This document shows, one piece after another, positions 61,860 to 64,000 of a DNA stretch of 64,000 nucleotides; positions within the stretch are counted from its first letter, which is position 1; every line of letters starts with the position of its first letter. The translations under genes were made by a program, and so were the position numbers. This DNA is from Xylanivirga thermophila (lineage in GTDB: Bacteria > Bacillota > Clostridia > Caldicoprobacterales > Xylanivirgaceae): contig NZ_RXHQ01000002.1 of the NCBI RefSeq assembly GCF_004138105.1, positions 156,684 through 220,683 of the forward strand, given 5' to 3'. The notes beneath the pieces were generated by a model. That model saw nothing but the letters and a program-made list of their open reading frames with translations. It did no database searches and was not told the DNA's origin.

Positions 61860-62283
61860 ACTATTGCAATTTTTTCATGATAACAATTACGGTATGAGAA
61901 ATACAAGAATCTACTGAATTATCTTCTAGCGGTAGTTTGAGTGCATCGCCCTCATAATAACATATATTATTTAAACCTTAAATTGCAGCCTTTTCTTTTG
62001 CATAATTTATGAAATTTGGATCTCTATCTATCACAATAATTTGTAATTTTGGGCCAAGCCATTTTGATAGTTTTCTGGTAATAGCCCCTGATCCAAAACC
62101 TACGTCAACCACCTTCATTCCTTCTTTAAGCTCAAGTAAATTTAGTTCTTCATTATATTTTATAATCATCTCCCCCAATAAGTTATCATCAACTGAAATA
62201 CAATTATATTTTTGAGGTTCATAATCACTATACCACTTATTTTCTTCAAAGAAATCTATTATTCCAAAATCATGCTTAGCCAA
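61860..62283 (-). pseudogene. Chimeric, broken SAM-methyltransferase gene
   Basis: From TTG 62283 (AGGAGA ahead) the frame starts MAKHDFGIIDFFEENKWYSD...KYNCISVDD, the opening of an unrelated small orphan family, then turns into a methyltransferase: VVDVGFGSGAITRKLS (motif I) and INYAKEKAAI. A TAA at 61978 stops it, yet the same frame continues NICYYEGDALKLPLEDNSVDS and CISHTVI, clearly motif II-III of the same enzyme, before ending. The rest of the domain is missing. It is a fusion by recombination that has since decayed. Confidence 0.7.
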
Positions 62284-62301
62284 ATAATCGTCTCCTATAA
62301 A

Positions 62302-62760
62302 TTAATACAATCTAATTAACCAATCATCCCCTGATTTGTTGCGTTCATACATAAATTCGCTATAACAATCTGAATCAAAAACCTTTAATAAATCCATAAA
62401 ATCATTCACTAACGTACAATCATTTAATGAATTCCTATCAATCCATTTCATTTCTCCTTCATCAGAAGAAATTAGAGTACCTTCAAATTTATCTGTCTTA
62501 AACAATAATACAATATATCGTTCATCTTCATCCGTTTGAAATTGCTTTACTCCACATAATTTAGGCTCTCTTATAATTAATCCTGTTTCTTCATATATCT
62601 CACGAATAACTGCTTGAACAAATGATTCTTCTTTTTCTACATGTCCTCCTGGAAAAGTAAGTCCACGCCAATCTTTTTTAACTCTGTCTTGAAGTAATAT
62701 TTTATTATCATCATAAACCATACATAAAACTGTCACTATCGCTTTTTCACATTTACTCAT
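62302..62760 (-). CDS. NUDIX hydrolase
   Basis: 152-residue NUDIX enzyme. The Nudix box is GGHVEKEESFVQAVIREIYE followed by ETGL (G-x5-E-x7-R-E-x2-E-E-x-G). It resembles MutT/8-oxo-dGTP diphosphatase-type proteins by length and by the FPGGH start of the box. The substrate cannot be fixed. The ATG has AAGGAGAT ahead. It is intact although its neighbours on both sides are damaged. Confidence 0.88.
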   Translation of the reverse strand: MSKCEKAIVTVLCMVYDDNKILLQDRVKKDWRGLTFPGGHVEKEESFVQAVIREIYEETGLIIREPKLCGVKQFQTDEDERYIVLLFKTDKFEGTLISSDEGEMKWIDRNSLNDCTLVNDFMDLLKVFDSDCYSEFMYERNKSGDDWLIRLY

Positions 62761-62773
62761 TTTTATCTCCTTA

Positions 62774-63034
62774 TTAAAGTAAATTAAATTCTAAAGTAAA
62801 CAATGATTTACCAATGCACACTATCTCTTCTTTTACACCATTAAGATTAGCATAATCTATGATAATCTTTTTACACTGCTTACAAATATAAGAATTCACT
62901 ACGACAAACATTACCGCTTTTTCTCCTAGCAATACCTCACCTGCTTTAGGATGGTAAGATACTTTATATGGTTGTTTCACCCATAAAAGATACCTTCCTC
63001 CTTCTAAAATGCCTACTTCCATTTCACCATTACA
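62774..63034 (-). pseudogene. Zinc-ribbon protein, damaged second copy
   Basis: Nearly the same as the protein at 57187-57414 (GEMEVGILEGGRYLLW, CKQCKKIIIDYAN). At the 5' end a CCC has become CC, so the original start (MKCPYC) is out of frame; an ATG four bases on lets a frame begin MSYCNG, which loses the first zinc-ligand Cys. The 3' end also lacks the usual stop and runs on for 16 residues. It may be made, but zinc binding should fail. Confidence 0.65.
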
Positions 63035-63117
63035 ATAGGACATTTCATAGATTTCATCTCCATTCGAGTTTCTTTGTAATTAAATATGACATGTTGCATT
63101 TAATTACATCATTACTT

Positions 63118-63511
63118 ATTAATATTTATAGGTGTAGACCTCTTTGGAGCTTTTGTATACCCATTAAGATAATCAGGTAACCTTTCCTCTATACTACAAC
63201 TATCTAGGGAATACCATGTTACTTTTTCAATAATATCACGCATACTTTTAACATTAAAGACCTTCGCATCTATAAAATCTTCTATTTCAGTATATTTATA
63301 TGCTTATGAACCATCTAGAACCAGCCCATACCAATATACTGCTTTTCTAGAGTTATCTCTATCTGGCATTTTCCCCAGCCAGCAATCATCATACACTATA
63401 TCATTATCAATGCAAAAAATTCATTTCAATACGGAAATTATACTTTACTAAATCTGCATCTAAAACCTTTATCAAATTCTGTAATTTGATTTTAGACAAT
63501 ATTTCCATCCC
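63118..63511 (-). pseudogene. Small orphan protein, decayed second copy
   Basis: Base-level copy of 59322-59684. An in-frame TAA replaces the Gln of DGSQAY (near 63307), and small insertions and losses (A6 for A5 near 63415) break the frame in the N-terminal half. The C-terminal end is longer than copy 1, reading YLNGYTKAPKRSTPININK, which shows the ancestral end. Confidence 0.75.
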
Positions 63512-63526
63512 TCAATACTTTCCTTT

Positions 63527-63727
63527 TTAAGGCTTGAACCAATCGCCGATCCTAAAAAACATACCCATACCTATGTTTTTAAAAAACAAACAACTTACTA
63601 TCATTCCAAAACATATACCTAGGCACATTCCTACTGCCAAATAATTACCTTCTTCGTTCTCTTCAGAATTGCCGTTGTTTTCATCCTCAATCTCTATATT
63701 TTTATTTTCCTTATCCTTTTCATCCAT
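63527..63727 (-). CDS. Small acidic membrane protein
   Basis: 66-residue protein. Residues 1-28 are almost all Asp, Glu and Asn; one membrane helix (about 30-55, GMCLGICFGMIVSCLFF) follows. It resembles the tail-repeat small proteins with GMCLGMCFG patterns seen in Firmicutes, though only one repeat is clear here. Function unknown; a cut-short form is possible. Confidence 0.5.
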   Translation of the reverse strand: MDEKDKENKNIEIEDENNGNSEENEEGNYLAVGMCLGICFGMIVSCLFFKNIGMGMFFRIGDWFKP

Positions 63728-63936
63728 GATTTCAATTTCCTCATCTTTCTATTTTATATATAATCTTTACTGCACAACATACTACAAAAGCGACCTTAAA
63801 TATGTATCCTATTACCATTGCTTTTGGGAGATTTGTCAAGGACATAAACTAAATTTCTGTGATATTTTTCATTTCTAAATTGCAATATTAAATGCAACAC
63901 TTTTTGAGAAAATCATACTTATCCATTTACTTCCTC

Positions 63937-63998
63937 TTGTCAAGGGGAGGGTGGAGATTTTCGAGTGTATACGAGAAAATACTACCCAACCTTGACAA
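63937..63998. repeat. Long imperfect inverted repeat at the right edge
   Basis: TTGTCAAGG (63937-63945) and CCTTGACAA (63990-63998) are exact inverted ends; the similarity continues inward (GGGAGGGTGG against CTACCC) and a second inner pair (ATTTTC and GAGAAAAT) lies near the centre. The whole 62 bases can fold into one hairpin. It could be the end of a mobile element or a MITE-like unit, or a terminator for a gene beyond the window. Confidence 0.5.
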
Positions 63999-64000
63999 CG

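Overview
The window comes from a low-GC, endospore-forming, anaerobic Firmicute of the class Clostridia. Evidence for this is a V-type (not F-type) ATP synthase operon, two pyruvate:ferredoxin oxidoreductases side by side, FeoAB iron uptake, a flavodiiron protein with rubredoxin, and several spore genes (sleB, ypeB, spoIIR, a small acid-soluble spore protein, a SipL-like SPOCS/LysM protein, a BofA-family protein). No rRNA, tRNA or CRISPR array was found. The genus cannot be named from the sequence alone.

Layout. 1-7978 (- strand): V-type ATPase operon H-I-K-E-C-F-A-B-D, cut by the left edge inside subunit D; the K subunit carries Na+-site residues. 8004-17241 (-): housekeeping genes: upp, a YwlE-like phosphatase, Sua5/YwlC, a ZIP transporter, prfA, prmC, a DUF1385 membrane protein, rpmE, an AI-2E family exporter and rho with a long disordered insert. 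17242-17747 is a divergent promoter region. 17748-21939 (+): ddl, murI, a DUF1934 gene and pyrG. 22023-26090 (-): SASP, ypeB, sleB, spoIIR and ispE. 26276-29182 (+): an iron module (DtxR-type regulator, feoA, feoB, a 49-residue FeoB-associated Cys-rich protein) with two copies of one palindromic operator. 29222-38309 (-): SipL-like protein, Veg, an acidic zinc-ribbon protein, a ferritin-like protein, an NlpC/P60-like protein, FprA, rubredoxin, queG, trpS and two tandem family-4 uracil-DNA glycosylase-like genes. 38597-38893 (+): a small unrecognised Cys-rich gene. 38890-45508 (-): PorGDAB and single-chain NifJ.

45.7-53.1 kb (-): bofA and yaaL, a DUF89 gene, then a redox/metal block with a DUF134 regulator, a DUF5320 protein, two NifX-like proteins, two MinD-like ATPases with inserted ferredoxin domains (together like the ORP complex genes), and an arsenic module (ArsC, ArsR, ArsP-type permease, small thioredoxin). 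Several promoters in this block carry clear palindromes. 53.3-57.0 kb (+): a short-chain dehydrogenase, a GH36 alpha-galactosidase and a GNAT acetyltransferase.

57.1-64.0 kb is AT-rich accessory DNA in visible decay: a zinc-ribbon gene and a small orphan gene are each present twice, one copy of each being damaged. There is also a doubly frameshifted gene, a methyltransferase fragment joined to an unrelated N-terminus, and a truncated remnant in front of a DUF3885 gene. Intact genes for an MBL-fold hydrolase, a NUDIX hydrolase and small membrane proteins lie among them. A long imperfect inverted repeat sits at the right edge.

The strongest candidates for something little described are the ORP/MinD-like cluster with its palindromic promoters, the cluster-less uracil-DNA glycosylase paralog beside a normal one, the small Cys-rich gene that shares a stop-codon hairpin with porB, and the decaying duplicated orphan genes at the right end.
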